Below, piece after piece: positions 24,778 to 34,194 of a DNA stretch of 64,000 bases. The stretch lies in contig CP065367.1 of the NCBI GenBank assembly GCA_023206055.1, positions 868,001 through 932,000 of the forward strand. The letters run 5' to 3'. The position numbers were made by a program, and so were the translations under genes. Under the pieces are notes generated by a model. It made no database searches. It was not told the origin of the DNA and was given only the letters and a program-made list of their open reading frames with translations. Within the stretch, counting starts at the first letter, position 1; each line of letters starts with the position of its first letter. Source of the stretch: Vibrio cyclitrophicus (lineage in GTDB: Bacteria > Pseudomonadota > Gammaproteobacteria > Enterobacterales > Vibrionaceae).

Positions 24778-25023
24778 CTAGAACTGGTATGACGGCCATA
24801 GGATCAGTAATGCGAAACGTATCACCACAGCAAACACCAATAAAGCGATGCCTAAACGGTACCATTTGTATTCCGCAATATTCATTGGGATACGCTTGTA
24901 AAACATAGTAATCACGCCCTTCCAATCACTACTTCGTCTTCCGTACTGCATCATGCTCGTCAAAACAAACAGTGCACCAAGCACTAACATTCCTTTTTCA
25001 GCCCAAAACAATCCAACTTCCAT
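24778..25023 (-). CDS. Small two-TM membrane protein, 81 residues
   Basis: The ATG at 25023 is chosen for its AAGGAAT ribosome site; an upstream extension to 25053 is open but unneeded. Two membrane segments are visible, at ~8-27 (GMLVLGALFVLTSMMQY) and ~57-76 (GIALLVFAVVIRFALLILW). A basic cytoplasmic loop with RRSSDWKG lies between them. No family is recognised. It is monocistronic, divergent from the Spy-like gene. Such short hydrophobic hairpins are often regulators or assembly factors of larger membrane complexes. Confidence 0.65.
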   Translation of the reverse strand: MEVGLFWAEKGMLVLGALFVLTSMMQYGRRSSDWKGVITMFYKRIPMNIAEYKWYRLGIALLVFAVVIRFALLILWPSYQF

Positions 25024-25249
25024 TTGTGTATTCCTTGATAAAACGGTGAGCAATTCAAATCATTCTAGTCACCTTTGCGCTCGGTTTCTGTAAGACCAAG
25101 GTCTAACTCGTTCTGTGTCCACGAGAACATATCTTTCTGAATATAAATTTCTGAACATAACCAGTTGGACGAACTAAACTGAACAGCGTGTTCATATCGA
25201 GTTCAGCTTGCTCACCTATACTCTTGTTTCCACTAACAGGAGAAACTCA

Positions 25250-25687
25250 ATGAAATCACTGAAAAAGTCGCTTTGTGTATTAACTGCTTCAGCTTTACTC
25301 GTTACCGCTCCGTTTGTGAGTGCTTCAACACCACAACAACCGCCACAGCCAGCGCTTAGCCCACTGCAAATGGTTATTGCTTCTTTGAATCTAACGGAAG
25401 AACAACAAGCAGAAGTGTTCACTCTTGTGCAAGACTATCAATCCGATAGAACTGAAATTGATATGGATAAAGCGATAGAGCTTAAGAAAAAACAGATCTC
25501 CCTAGTAACTCAGCCAGAATTCGATGAAGCTGAGATGGAAAAGGTCATTGATACGGTTCAAGCAACCGAAAGGTCGATGGTGATGCAAGAGATGCGTCTT
25601 AAGAACAACATTTACAATGTGTTGACTGAAGAGCAGAAAGAGCAATTCAAAACCATGATGAAGTCTGCGCTGTCTGGTGGAAAATAG
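25250..25687 (+). CDS. Spy/CpxP-family periplasmic stress protein
   Basis: 145 residues with a signal peptide ending SASA near 26 and a proline/glutamine-rich start of the mature chain. Two LTxxQ signatures of the Spy/CpxP family are present: LTEEQQAEVF near 50 and LTEEQKEQF near 130. The long charged helices between them fit the all-helical cradle chaperone. Such proteins bind unfolded periplasmic proteins or tune the Cpx envelope response. The start is set by AGGAGA eight bases before the ATG; the frame opens upstream at 25208 but this is not needed. Confidence 0.75.
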   Translation: MKSLKKSLCVLTASALLVTAPFVSASTPQQPPQPALSPLQMVIASLNLTEEQQAEVFTLVQDYQSDRTEIDMDKAIELKKKQISLVTQPEFDEAEMEKVIDTVQATERSMVMQEMRLKNNIYNVLTEEQKEQFKTMMKSALSGGK

Positions 25688-25777
25688 TTTGGTAGAGAAT
25701 AGCCTGGTGATAAGTCATCTGGTAGAAACTAGCGACCCCTCATCCTGATATTGATTCCCTCCCCCAAGAATCTATTA

Positions 25778-26041
25778 GGGCGTGTTGATCTTTCGAGCTG
25801 ATTTTTGCAGCGAGTTGCTGGGTATTTATACAAGGCAGAGACTTTGATGTGTAGCTAGCCTACATGAGAAGCCGATAACGCAGTAGAAATGACCAGCAAA
25901 CGCTGCCCAGAGGGTTCGGCTAAAAGCGTTTTACTCTTTGTTGAGGGAGATTTGCTTAGAATGACTAGGCTACTTCTCCCTCGCCGCGATTAAAACGCTT
26001 TTATCTCGAACAAAATTTAACCACGAAAGATCAACACGCCC
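25778..26041. mobile_element. 264-bp MITE-like element with 18-bp perfect terminal inverted repeats and TA duplication
   Basis: The ends are GGGCGTGTTGATCTTTCG (25778-25795) and its exact complement (26024-26041). TA dinucleotides flank both sides (25776-25777, 26042-26043), as expected for IS630/Tc1-type insertion. No transposase frame is inside, so it would need a helper. The interior is structured: AAAAGCGTTTTA near 25920 pairs with TAAAACGCTTTT near 25990, and GAGGGAGA pairs with TCTCCCTC between them. It lies between the Spy-like gene and that gene's apparent terminator. Confidence 0.75.
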
Positions 26042-26051
26042 TAGATAAACT

Positions 26052-26076
26052 AAAGCCACATTGCTGTGGCTTTTTT
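26052..26076 (+). terminator. Rho-independent terminator, probably of the Spy-like gene
   Basis: AAAGCCACA / TGTGGCTTT with a 4-base loop and a T-run on the plus strand. It is about 365 bases from the Spy-like stop only because the MITE lies between; without the element the distance would be about 100 bases. Confidence 0.7.
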
Positions 26077-26091
26077 GCATTTCAATTAAGC

Positions 26092-27444
26092 TTAAGAGTA
26101 AGCTGAACAATCCAAACCCGACGTCTTGCTGTTCTTGTTAAGCACGACCATCAAATGGATAAGCAGCAGAATACCTGTCATACCTAAGCCAACACCAATC
26201 CCGCCCCAGATTCCGGCAAGCTCGAATTTTGGCATCAAGTACCAAGCAGCAGGCAGGCCAAACATCCAGTAACCAATCGCTGTCATCACCGTTGGCATAG
26301 AGACAATCTTCATCCCTCTTAACAAGTTAATCGCCAGTAGTTGCCAAGCATCAACAATAAAGCACAGAGCGACAACCCAGATAACTGAAGCCAATAGCGA
26401 TGTCATTGCGCCAGTGCCATCATCCAACTTGAAGATAGAAGCGATCATTTCAGGCCATATGATGAACACGGCAGACAAAGCCACACTCAACACTGAAACC
26501 AAAATAAAGCTTAGAATCGAAGTTCTTTTGATTCCTTCGTAATTACCCGCCCCGAAATCACGACCAACCAAAATTGCCGCAGCTTGCGAGAAACCGAAGT
26601 TGAAGTTCCAAGTAAAGCTTAAACATTGAAGCAGGATTTGGTGCAGAGCTAACGAAGCAATACTGATCGTACCCGCCATTAAGGTACCGCCGTATATCAA
26701 GCCATGCTCAAGCAACGCCGCCAACCCGATAGGTAAACCCATTAACAGCAACGGGCTCATCAACTTGATTGAATACTCTTCGGTATTGAGCCAAGGGGCG
26801 AACTGTTTGAACTCATCACGTTTGAACACCCAAACCGTGTATCCAACCATCACGATAAATGCCGCGATAGCCGTGCCCAAGCCCAAGCCGGTTAAGCCCA
26901 TATCTAACTGGAACGTGAGGAAGTAGCTCACTGGTACATTCAGAATCACAGTAATAATCGACATCACGAGAATAGAACGCACATTGCCAAACGCACTGGT
27001 TAAGCCACGAAGCACCAATAAGATAAGCGAAGGCAACATCACCCACTTCAACGCATGGACATACTCCATGGCTAAGGTGATCACTTCTGGCGGCTGTTTT
27101 GCAGCTTCCAATACCAACGGAGCAAACCAGAAGCTGGCCATTAAGATCACGCTAAGCACGAACGCCAACATGGTTGCGCCTTTCACCGCCAATCTAATTT
27201 GAGTATTACCAAACTCTGGGCGAGCGACGCGCTGACCATAAGCAATCGCGATCAAGTTCGCGACACAACCGACTGTGCTGCTCGCAATAATGAAGATGAA
27301 GAAGTAGATAGAGGCACCTAAGCCACCCGCCGCAAGGGCTGACACGCTGATACGCGACATCATCCAAACATCAGTAAGGACTAAAGCCATAGAGATCAGC
27401 TGTGAAATGATCAAAGGGAATGCAAGAGTGAGTATTTTTTTCAT
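26092..27444 (-). CDS. MATE-family multidrug/metabolite efflux protein
   Basis: 450 residues with 12 predicted membrane segments in two MATE halves. The first half opens with LAFPLIISQLISMALVLTDVWMMSRIS, and the second includes GLPIGLAALLEHGLIYGG and a SQAAAILVGRDFGAGNYEG loop, the usual internal repeat of the NorM/DinF group. These exporters use Na+ or H+ gradients to expel cationic compounds. It is divergent from a LysR regulator 100 bases away, which is the likely controller. Substrate cannot be read. Confidence 0.88.
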   Translation of the reverse strand: MKKILTLAFPLIISQLISMALVLTDVWMMSRISVSALAAGGLGASIYFFIFIIASSTVGCVANLIAIAYGQRVARPEFGNTQIRLAVKGATMLAFVLSVILMASFWFAPLVLEAAKQPPEVITLAMEYVHALKWVMLPSLILLVLRGLTSAFGNVRSILVMSIITVILNVPVSYFLTFQLDMGLTGLGLGTAIAAFIVMVGYTVWVFKRDEFKQFAPWLNTEEYSIKLMSPLLLMGLPIGLAALLEHGLIYGGTLMAGTISIASLALHQILLQCLSFTWNFNFGFSQAAAILVGRDFGAGNYEGIKRTSILSFILVSVLSVALSAVFIIWPEMIASIFKLDDGTGAMTSLLASVIWVVALCFIVDAWQLLAINLLRGMKIVSMPTVMTAIGYWMFGLPAAWYLMPKFELAGIWGGIGVGLGMTGILLLIHLMVVLNKNSKTSGLDCSAYS

Positions 27445-27544
27445 GAGCGCCTCAGGTAATTTCGCCCAAAATACGATCGATGAGGCTAGCGTTCAATTGA
27501 TAAATTTGCGACTCTAACATTCCAAAAACTCATGCGAACGAATT

Positions 27545-28513
27545 ATGACCCCATATCCTAGCTTGCCATCCTCCCATAATGGCTTAAAAGCCTTCGAAGC
27601 GGCTGCAAGGCTGATGAGCTTTACGTTGGCTGCCGATGAGCTCAACGTGACACAGAGTGCGATAAGCCGTCAGATCAAACAGCTTGAAGATGAGCTGAAC
27701 GCATCTTTGATCATTCGTAAGCATCGAGCGATTGAATTAACAGTGCAAGGTCATGATTTGTATGTCGCTTTGCGTGAAAGCTACGGCAATATCGAATCGG
27801 TTATCGCCTCTTGGAGTGAGCCGAAACAGAAACGCATCGTGATAAAGGCAACCCTGAGTTTCGCTACGCGCGTGTTGATCTCTAAGGTTCGTGAATTAAA
27901 CGAGCGTTACCCAGATTACGAGATCGTAATCGTTCCTGTGATCGAAGAAGATGAAGCGATCAACAGCAGCGAATACGACTTGTTGATCTTCCATACTCGA
28001 TTCAAAAAACGCTATGACAACGCTCCTGACATCACTTTCTTGCGTGAAGAGTTTATGGCGCCCGTATGCTCCACGAGCTTAACGAATGCTGCTGGTTTAA
28101 CTAAGAAAGATACCGACCTCGATTCGATCTTAACCATGCCACGGCTGCACCCGACTTTAGATCACCATGACTGGAAAGTATGGCTAGCCGATGTCGAATC
28201 GCCTCCGAAAAAGCCCGTCAGAAATACCAGCTTCTTGTCTTTGGATATGGCGCTCAGTGCGTGCTTATCTGGTGAAGGTGTCACGGTGACGGATCTGCTG
28301 TTGGTCTTGCAGGATCTGCAACGCGGTTTCTTGCACTGCCCAGAGAATGCCAAGATCCAACACAGTGCGTGGACCTATTTCATCCACCAGCGCACTCACT
28401 CACCTGTGATCAGTGGTTTGATTGATTGGCTTAAAATAGAGACGGCGAAAGAGATCGAATTGTTGAAGGCACTATCTCATCAGAACCATTGGTTTGGTGT
28501 AATTACCGATTAA
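27545..28513 (+). CDS. LysR-family transcriptional regulator (GcvA-like)
   Basis: 322 residues. The N-terminal helix-turn-helix (~12-70) is FEAAARLMSFTLAADELNVTQSAISRQIKQLEDEL followed by LTVQGHDLY, very like GcvA-type regulators. The C-terminal effector-binding domain (~95-300) is of the type 2 periplasmic fold. Divergent placement next to the MATE gene (100-base shared promoter region) suggests it regulates that pump. Confidence 0.88.
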   Translation: MTPYPSLPSSHNGLKAFEAAARLMSFTLAADELNVTQSAISRQIKQLEDELNASLIIRKHRAIELTVQGHDLYVALRESYGNIESVIASWSEPKQKRIVIKATLSFATRVLISKVRELNERYPDYEIVIVPVIEEDEAINSSEYDLLIFHTRFKKRYDNAPDITFLREEFMAPVCSTSLTNAAGLTKKDTDLDSILTMPRLHPTLDHHDWKVWLADVESPPKKPVRNTSFLSLDMALSACLSGEGVTVTDLLLVLQDLQRGFLHCPENAKIQHSAWTYFIHQRTHSPVISGLIDWLKIETAKEIELLKALSHQNHWFGVITD

Positions 28514-28543
28514 CAAGAGCGATAGACCTTAAGCCCAGATACG

Positions 28544-28579
28544 AATAAGCCACAGCTCGTGCTGCGGCTTATTCTTTTT
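28544..28579 (+). terminator. Terminator after the LysR gene
   Basis: AATAAGCCACAGC / GCTGCGGCTTATT with one mismatch, loop TCGT, followed by CTTTTT. Confidence 0.7.
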
Positions 28580-28609
28580 ACCAGTCGTGTTCGCTCTATA
28601 AAATAAGCA

Positions 28610-30010
28610 CTAAAGCTTAAACATACGCGCACTGCGTGGTGGTAAGTTGAAGGTGTGATAACGAGAAGTCACAGTTTCTGTCGCTCTGCTTAATACATCT
28701 TGGTATTGAACATTCCAGTTAAATTCATGCTGGTAGGTATCTACAGTAACTCCACGAGTTTCACCGCACTTGTTGATACCCACAACCCCTTCTTTACCAC
28801 GCTTGAATAACAAGGTGCACTGGTCGCTCGAAATCATCGTCATTGCTTTGCCTTGCATCGCGTTATGGAAACTCAGCATGTTCTTCATTGTCGAACTGTT
28901 CCAAACATTGCCCCAACGACCGTTATCCTTGTCTTCAGAATCAAGAAGATCATCACTGTAGATCAGCGGTGTACCACCATCTTTACCAAGGATATAAGCG
29001 TAAGCGAGCTGCTCATCTTGTCGATCCATGATTTGATAACGGAAGCCGTCATTGGTCGGAATATCATGCGTGATCGCGAAAGTGATCGAGCGGTTATCAT
29101 CCAATGCTTGGCCGTACGCTTTAGGATCATGCAGTTGGTTTAAACCGCCGCTCAAAGAGAAGGCTGATCGAATTGAAGCAAACAGCGGGAAATCATACGC
29201 AGAGTGATTAGTGTTGTTCAAGTAAGGCGCTAGGAACGACTCATAGCCACTGTTTCCGGCTCCACCGCTGGTGATCACTTCACCAAACACATGTATGTTC
29301 GCGGTGATCTCAGGGGTAAATACTTGGTCGATTTGGTACTGGCTCATGTGCTTCACCGCATCAATACGGAAACCTTTGATGCCCATGTCTTTTAACGCTT
29401 TTAGATATAAACGTTGCTGTGACACTACCCAGTTATTTGGATCTAGATCCGGAAGACCCACATCGCCGTCGGCACCACACAAACGCCAATATTGAACATG
29501 ACCCGGATCGTTCCAATCAGTAATACAGCCTGCAGCATGGAAATCGTTAACCGAGACAAAACCTTGTGCTAGGTTGCCAAACAAAGTCTGGTCGGCATAG
29601 TAGCTTGAACGGCTGGCATAATCGTTTAACACTTCTGTGCCAGGGTAATCCAAGTCACTTCGCTTCCAGCTTTCATTCGCCATGTGGTTCAGCACTACAT
29701 CGGCATAAACATCGACGCCCACAGCTTTGAGTGCGGCGATCATTGCGGCTAAATCTTGCTTATTGCCCAAAGGAGAATCAATGGTACGCAGATCTTGTGG
29801 CTGGTAACGCGCCCACCATTGGCTACCGCTGGATTTCATTGCCGGAGCAACCAACACTTTCTTATAGCCAGTTTCGGCTATTTGGTTGGCATTGGCTGTC
29901 ACGTCTGAGTACTTCCAGTTGAAAGCATGCAAAATGGTGTCAGCGTAAGTGGCTGAACTAAAAGAGCAAAGCGCGAGTGTGGATATGAGTAGGGTATTTA
30001 TTGGTTTCAT
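28610..30010 (-). CDS. Secreted alpha-amylase (GH13)
   Basis: 466 residues with a signal peptide to about residue 23 (TYADTIL). The four GH13 regions are present: DVYADVVLNH (100-109), GFRIDAVKH (213-221, nucleophile D217), VFGEVI (241-246, acid/base E244) and FAITHD (311-316, transition-state stabiliser D316). The chain is short, ending in a small beta-sandwich with no starch-binding module. It should hydrolyse internal alpha-1,4 bonds of starch or glycogen outside the cytoplasm. It is monocistronic; a half-match to a CRP site (AAATGTGAT, near 30158) lies about 150 bases upstream. Confidence 0.92.
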   Translation of the reverse strand: MKPINTLLISTLALCSFSSATYADTILHAFNWKYSDVTANANQIAETGYKKVLVAPAMKSSGSQWWARYQPQDLRTIDSPLGNKQDLAAMIAALKAVGVDVYADVVLNHMANESWKRSDLDYPGTEVLNDYASRSSYYADQTLFGNLAQGFVSVNDFHAAGCITDWNDPGHVQYWRLCGADGDVGLPDLDPNNWVVSQQRLYLKALKDMGIKGFRIDAVKHMSQYQIDQVFTPEITANIHVFGEVITSGGAGNSGYESFLAPYLNNTNHSAYDFPLFASIRSAFSLSGGLNQLHDPKAYGQALDDNRSITFAITHDIPTNDGFRYQIMDRQDEQLAYAYILGKDGGTPLIYSDDLLDSEDKDNGRWGNVWNSSTMKNMLSFHNAMQGKAMTMISSDQCTLLFKRGKEGVVGINKCGETRGVTVDTYQHEFNWNVQYQDVLSRATETVTSRYHTFNLPPRSARMFKL

Positions 30011-30310
30011 AGAACATATCTCTCATTATAAATTCATAAGAATGATATGAGTGATAAAGACAATTTAAACGGCGGATAAATCAGAGTTGAATTAGCGTCA
30101 CCTTCTGTTGATATTGATTTTATAAAATTGAGCTATAGCCGATATTATGTGGAGCAAAATGTGATATGCGCTTTATGGTGTTGTACCTATATGCGTGAAG
30201 AGTAGAAATGAGAATTAATTGAATCAAGTTGACGAGAACAAGACAAAGACTTTGGTCGCCTCTCCTAAACTAAGCTATCATTCCTTCTCCCTCAACCGAT
30301 TGATATTTTT
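30011..30310. other. Divergent promoter region between alpha-amylase and an EamA transporter
   Basis: 300 bases without a gene. AAATGTGAT near 30158 could be one arm of a CRP site for carbon control of the amylase; the second arm is poor. Confidence 0.3.
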
Positions 30311-31210
30311 ATGCCTTCTTTCTCTTTTTCAATGATCCCTGTTGGGGTTCGATTCATGATCCTTTCTGCTTTTGGATTCGCACTGATGTCAGCTTGTGTG
30401 AAATACATCAGCAACTACGGCATACCTGTATTTGAAATCGTTGCAGCAAGGGCGTTGGTGTCTTTGATCATTAGCTACATCGACGTAAAACGAAAAGGCA
30501 TTTCTATCTGGGGTAATAACAGACCTCTGTTGTTCGTTCGAGGCACAGTTGGCACTGCGGCACTGATGTGTGTGTACTACGCTGTGACCACGCTACCGTT
30601 AGCAGAAGCGACCATTCTGCAATACGTACATCCTGTATTTACCGCATTACTCGGTGTGTTGTTCCTAAAAGAACGAGTCCAGAAGTCGACCATGATCTGC
30701 ATTGCATTCTGCCTTGCGGGATTACTGGTAATGGTACAGCCAAGCATGAACAGCGGTTCGAGCAGCGAACTGCCGTTATTCAGCATTATGGTGGCGTTAT
30801 GTGGCGCGTTTGGTAGCTCAATCGCTTATGTGATAGTGAGAAAGCTGAGCCAAACGGAAGACAGTTCTGTCATCATCTTCTACTTCCCACTGGTGGCGCT
30901 ACCAATCTCAACAGCCCTTATCTGGAATGACTTTGTGTGGCCTAGCCTATTCTTAACCGTGATGCTGGTGCTCGTCGGGATCTTCACGCAAATCGGCCAA
31001 TACGGTTTAACCAAAGCGATGCAGACACAAGCAGCGGGCAAAGCTTCTGCTTACTCTTACGTTCAGATTGTGTTCTCGGCACTGTTAGGTGTGTGGATCT
31101 TCAATGAAATCCCATCGGTTTGGACTTATCTAGGTGGTGGCCTGATTGTTACTGGCGCACTCATTAACGTGTTTGGTAAACAGCTATTAGTGCCGTTCAA
31201 GGCTAAGTAG
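30311..31210 (+). CDS. EamA/DMT-family transporter
   Basis: 299 residues with ten membrane segments arranged as two EamA repeats: residues ~15-140 (ending AGLLVMVQPS) and ~155-290 (ending YLGGGLIVTGALINVFGK). The family exports amino acids, nucleobases or other metabolites. The second repeat has the typical TKAMQTQAAGKASAYSYVQIVFSALLG pattern. There is no adjacent regulator. It converges on the VOC gene with a shared terminator between them. Confidence 0.85.
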   Translation: MPSFSFSMIPVGVRFMILSAFGFALMSACVKYISNYGIPVFEIVAARALVSLIISYIDVKRKGISIWGNNRPLLFVRGTVGTAALMCVYYAVTTLPLAEATILQYVHPVFTALLGVLFLKERVQKSTMICIAFCLAGLLVMVQPSMNSGSSSELPLFSIMVALCGAFGSSIAYVIVRKLSQTEDSSVIIFYFPLVALPISTALIWNDFVWPSLFLTVMLVLVGIFTQIGQYGLTKAMQTQAAGKASAYSYVQIVFSALLGVWIFNEIPSVWTYLGGGLIVTGALINVFGKQLLVPFKAK

Positions 31211-31256
31211 ATAACGGAACGAAAGAGCAGTTAGCCAGCAGCTATTAAATAGATCT

Positions 31257-31294
31257 AAAAAGGGCATTGCGGAATATTCCACAATGCCCTTTTT
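31257..31294. terminator. Bidirectional terminator between convergent genes
   Basis: AAAAAGGGCATTG / CAATGCCCTTTTT, with an inner GGAATATTCC palindrome. T-runs exist on both strands. Confidence 0.85.
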
Positions 31295-31318
31295 GGTACT
31301 TTCTACACAAAGACGCTA

Positions 31319-31738
31319 CTAGCTTGTAGCATTACGCAGTTTGGGGTCATCACTTAGATATTCAACGAACTCGATTTCAAAGCCAGCCGGATCCACAAAG
31401 TAGACATTTTTACGGTAAGGTTCCTCAGCGCCAGGTTTAGCAATCGGGAAGCCCGCATCGATAAGACGTTGGGTGACGCTTTCGATGTTATTGGTCACAT
31501 AAGCAAAATGTGCTAGACCAACTGAGTGCCCTGCCAAATCTCTATTTTCCCCCTCTCCGTGATCACTCAATGCGATGTATTGGTACTCGTCTCCAAAATG
31601 TAGCCAGTTACGTGGCTTGCCTGACCATTCGCCTTTTCCTTCATCACGGACGTACCAGTGTGGAAACGCCGCTTTGTAGAAAGTCAGCATTTCAGGGATG
31701 TCCTTAACGACTAAATTCACATGTTCAAGTTGGATCAT
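31319..31738 (-). CDS. VOC/glyoxalase-fold protein
   Basis: 139 residues from the ATG at 31738, which has AAGGAGAG in front; an earlier ATG at 31777 lacks a site. Two beta-alpha-beta-beta-beta units are visible: LEHVNLVVKDIPEMLTFYKAAF in the first, GLAHFAYVTNNIESVTQRLIDAGF and VYFVDPAGFEIEFVEYL in the second. H5, H94 and E136 are possible metal ligands by position in the fold. VOC proteins include lyases, dioxygenases and resistance proteins; nothing here says which. Confidence 0.8.
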   Translation of the reverse strand: MIQLEHVNLVVKDIPEMLTFYKAAFPHWYVRDEGKGEWSGKPRNWLHFGDEYQYIALSDHGEGENRDLAGHSVGLAHFAYVTNNIESVTQRLIDAGFPIAKPGAEEPYRKNVYFVDPAGFEIEFVEYLSDDPKLRNATS

Positions 31739-31943
31739 TCTTCTCTCCTTAAAGTATTCTCGTAAGCAACGTTGCATATCCTAATACCTCAAGTTAAGTT
31801 GAGGTAAAGCACTAATTTGCATTTATTTCGAGAACGTTTTTAGAGCCAAAACTGTCGTATTTTGAAGCGATACAAACCCTAAGTTTAGACGACCTTCCCT
31901 GATGTGAGTTATTTGGAATCCAGAATAACTGAGAGACAAGCCG

Positions 31944-32837
31944 CTATGGTTTAGGCGGAGTAGCCTCAACTTCTAAAGCGGCTCGGTCTCTCCATTTAAA
32001 AACCTTCTTCCATTTTATCGGCATCATAGGAATGACGATGAGACTAATACCCACCAGTGTCAGGGTGTCAGGAATCTCATCGAACCACATAACACCAAAC
32101 AGTGTCACAAACACCAACCCGGAATACTCTGCGAGCGCAATCTGGTTGGCCGGTGCTTTTTTGTAAGCCACCACCACAAGCGCATGATACCCGAGTACGA
32201 ACAAGTTGATTGCCATGATCCAACCCACATGACGCCATTCGATCACAGACCAAGTTGGCAGTGCGAATATCAGCGCGAGTGGCAGAGTCATAATGCTGGT
32301 CCAGAACAGAGTAGAGATGATGTGCTGCTCTGCGTTCAAGCGTTTAATCAAGATGTTACCCACGCCCATCGCCAGCGCACTGCCTAGCCCAGCAATCGCC
32401 GCCCAGTGAAATTGCTCAGGACGTAATACGATCAACACGCCCACAAAACCAATCAGGGTTGCGATCACTTTTGATGATGTTGGCCTTTCTTTCAACAGCA
32501 CGATCGACAAAGGCAGCATAAGGATTGGTCCAACATAAAACATCGCATTTGCTGTCGCCAAAGTAAGGTGTGTAATGGCGATCATCGCGCAGCCACTCCC
32601 CACTAAAATAAATTGAGCCCTTAAAAAGTTGATTCGGCAACCGCCTTGCATACGTGTCTCTTTCGGTAACTTTAACCAAAATGGAAGCAGCAAGATCACG
32701 CTCAATAGCTGACGGATAAACACATACTGGAACGTAGGGACTTCGCCATTCAGTATCTTCAACGATACATCTGAAAAGGACGCAAGTAGGTTTGCGAGCA
32801 CCAAAAGTAAAATGGCGTGGTTAACAGCTTTATTCAT
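31944..32837 (-). CDS. EamA/DMT-family transporter (second in window)
   Basis: 297 residues with ten membrane segments in two EamA repeats; the first ends GFVGVLIVLRPEQF and the second ends LVGISLIVIPMMPIKW. It resembles the permease at 30311 in fold but is not a close copy. It ends with a basic/proline tail. Single gene; substrate unknown, probably a small metabolite. Confidence 0.85.
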   Translation of the reverse strand: MNKAVNHAILLLVLANLLASFSDVSLKILNGEVPTFQYVFIRQLLSVILLLPFWLKLPKETRMQGGCRINFLRAQFILVGSGCAMIAITHLTLATANAMFYVGPILMLPLSIVLLKERPTSSKVIATLIGFVGVLIVLRPEQFHWAAIAGLGSALAMGVGNILIKRLNAEQHIISTLFWTSIMTLPLALIFALPTWSVIEWRHVGWIMAINLFVLGYHALVVVAYKKAPANQIALAEYSGLVFVTLFGVMWFDEIPDTLTLVGISLIVIPMMPIKWKKVFKWRDRAALEVEATPPKP

Positions 32838-33135
32838 ACAGAAGGAAGATTACACATTTGTCATACAATTATGGCGCACATCATACATGAGAATTTGAAA
32901 TGTGTAATAGCAAAATTACTAAGGCTCAGATTAATGCAATTTTGAATCAAACCTCGATGAACAAATTACGGCTCTTCGCTCAATATTTAGTCACATTAAT
33001 ATTCTCTTATTGACTGATACATCAAGTTACAAATCGCTTTCATATTAACCAAGAACACTGATCTGGGTTAATAAACTGGCTTCACAATAACCTTACTTTT
33101 AATAAGGTCAGATAATTACAAAAAAGGAAGTTATA
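32838..33135. other. Promoter region between divergent genes
   Basis: About 300 bases, AT-rich, no ORF. The ribosome site AAAAAGGAAG for the following GTG start is at 33121-33130. Confidence 0.4.
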
Positions 33136-33756
33136 GTGAAAAAATTATTAGCACTTAGTATTGCAGCAGTAATCTCGGTTCCAGCAGTAGCCGACCACAA
33201 TACAATCAACGGAATGGATTTCGGTCCACTTGCTAAGCTAGTCGGCACATGGAAATCAGTCGAAACTGGCGGCGTTGATATCTCCCCAGGTCAAGAAGGT
33301 ACAGAAGTGGGTGCGGGTGGCCCTGCAGTCACACCGTTTTATGAAGTGATGACGTTCGAGGTTGCCGCAGACGCGACCAATGCCAGCGACCAGTATCTTG
33401 TTGCTCTGTACTACAAGCAGGAAGTATTCAGAAAGGCCGACGATTCTAAATTCCACGATCAACGTGGTTACTTCATCTACGACCAAAAGAATCAGATCGT
33501 GTACAACTCTTACTGTGTGCCACGCACCACATGTGTCACCGCGGAAGGCCCTGCTGGCGATACAATGACGTTAGTCGCGTCTAAGCGCGGTATCGCTGAG
33601 TCAGAATACATGACAGACAACGCAACCACTACGGGCTTCACAATGAACATCAGTATTTCAGACGAGACGCTGACTTACTCTCAAACAACAGGCTTAGAGA
33701 TCTACGACAACGCATTTGCCCATACAGATTCAAGCACTCTAGTTAAAGTGAAGTAA
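33136..33756 (+). CDS. Exported small beta-barrel protein, possibly nitrobindin/heme-binding-like
   Basis: 206 residues; starts with GTG at 33136 with an AAAAAGGAAG ribosome site. A signal peptide ends PAVA-DH near 20. The mature chain begins MDFGPLAKLVGTWKS and continues with beta strands, a layout that recalls nitrobindin/THAP4-type barrels (GxW near the first strand). One Cys pair (CVPRTTCV) lies near 130. The heme-ligand His expected in nitrobindins could not be assigned with confidence, so the heme function is uncertain. Monocistronic. Confidence 0.55.
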   Translation: MKKLLALSIAAVISVPAVADHNTINGMDFGPLAKLVGTWKSVETGGVDISPGQEGTEVGAGGPAVTPFYEVMTFEVAADATNASDQYLVALYYKQEVFRKADDSKFHDQRGYFIYDQKNQIVYNSYCVPRTTCVTAEGPAGDTMTLVASKRGIAESEYMTDNATTTGFTMNISISDETLTYSQTTGLEIYDNAFAHTDSSTLVKVK

Positions 33757-33768
33757 AACTAAAAACAA

Positions 33769-33797
33769 ACGCCTTTCACTGCTCTATGAAAGGCGTT
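33769..33797. terminator. Hairpin after the exported barrel gene
   Basis: AACGCCTTTCA / TGAAAGGCGTT, perfect 11-bp stem. The T-run is on the minus-strand side, so termination of the plus-strand gene may be imperfect. Confidence 0.5.
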
Positions 33798-34194
33798 ATT
33801 GATCTCAACACTTCAGAACAAGATGAACTTCTTAATTCGATAGCAACTCTGCCTTGGCATATCAATTAACCAATACCATCCCTACAAGAAACCATTCCTT
33901 CTTCAGTTTTTCTATCGTGTTTACACGCACTTTTTATCGATTCCATTGCAGCCAACAACATAGACTCAATATTTTGATCTTAACGCCTCTGGTTCTAATG
34001 AACCGTTAAAAACACGTATAAACTCTCATTTGTCTTGAGAACTCACTTTGTTTTCCAAACTTGTGGCTCACGATATATCCAGGGATTATCGAGAAGATAA
34101 TACCTTTCAGTGATCGGGGTACAGAATCAAACCGTAGTTAATTTGAATACAAGCACTTAGCATTTTTACATCGACTGCGCAGCGGGAGTGGTAC
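33798..34194. other. Intergenic spacer
   Basis: About 400 bases with nothing recognised beyond the ribosome site GGGAGTGG for the gene at 34195. Confidence 0.35.

Noticed and set aside
24693..24908. 71-codon plus-strand frame
   Set aside because: It overlaps the better-supported small membrane gene on the other strand and has no start signal.
25778..26041. Inverted-repeat element as a terminator or CRISPR-like repeat
   Set aside because: Ends are 230 bases apart, flanked by TA, and there is no repeat-spacer pattern; a MITE fits better.
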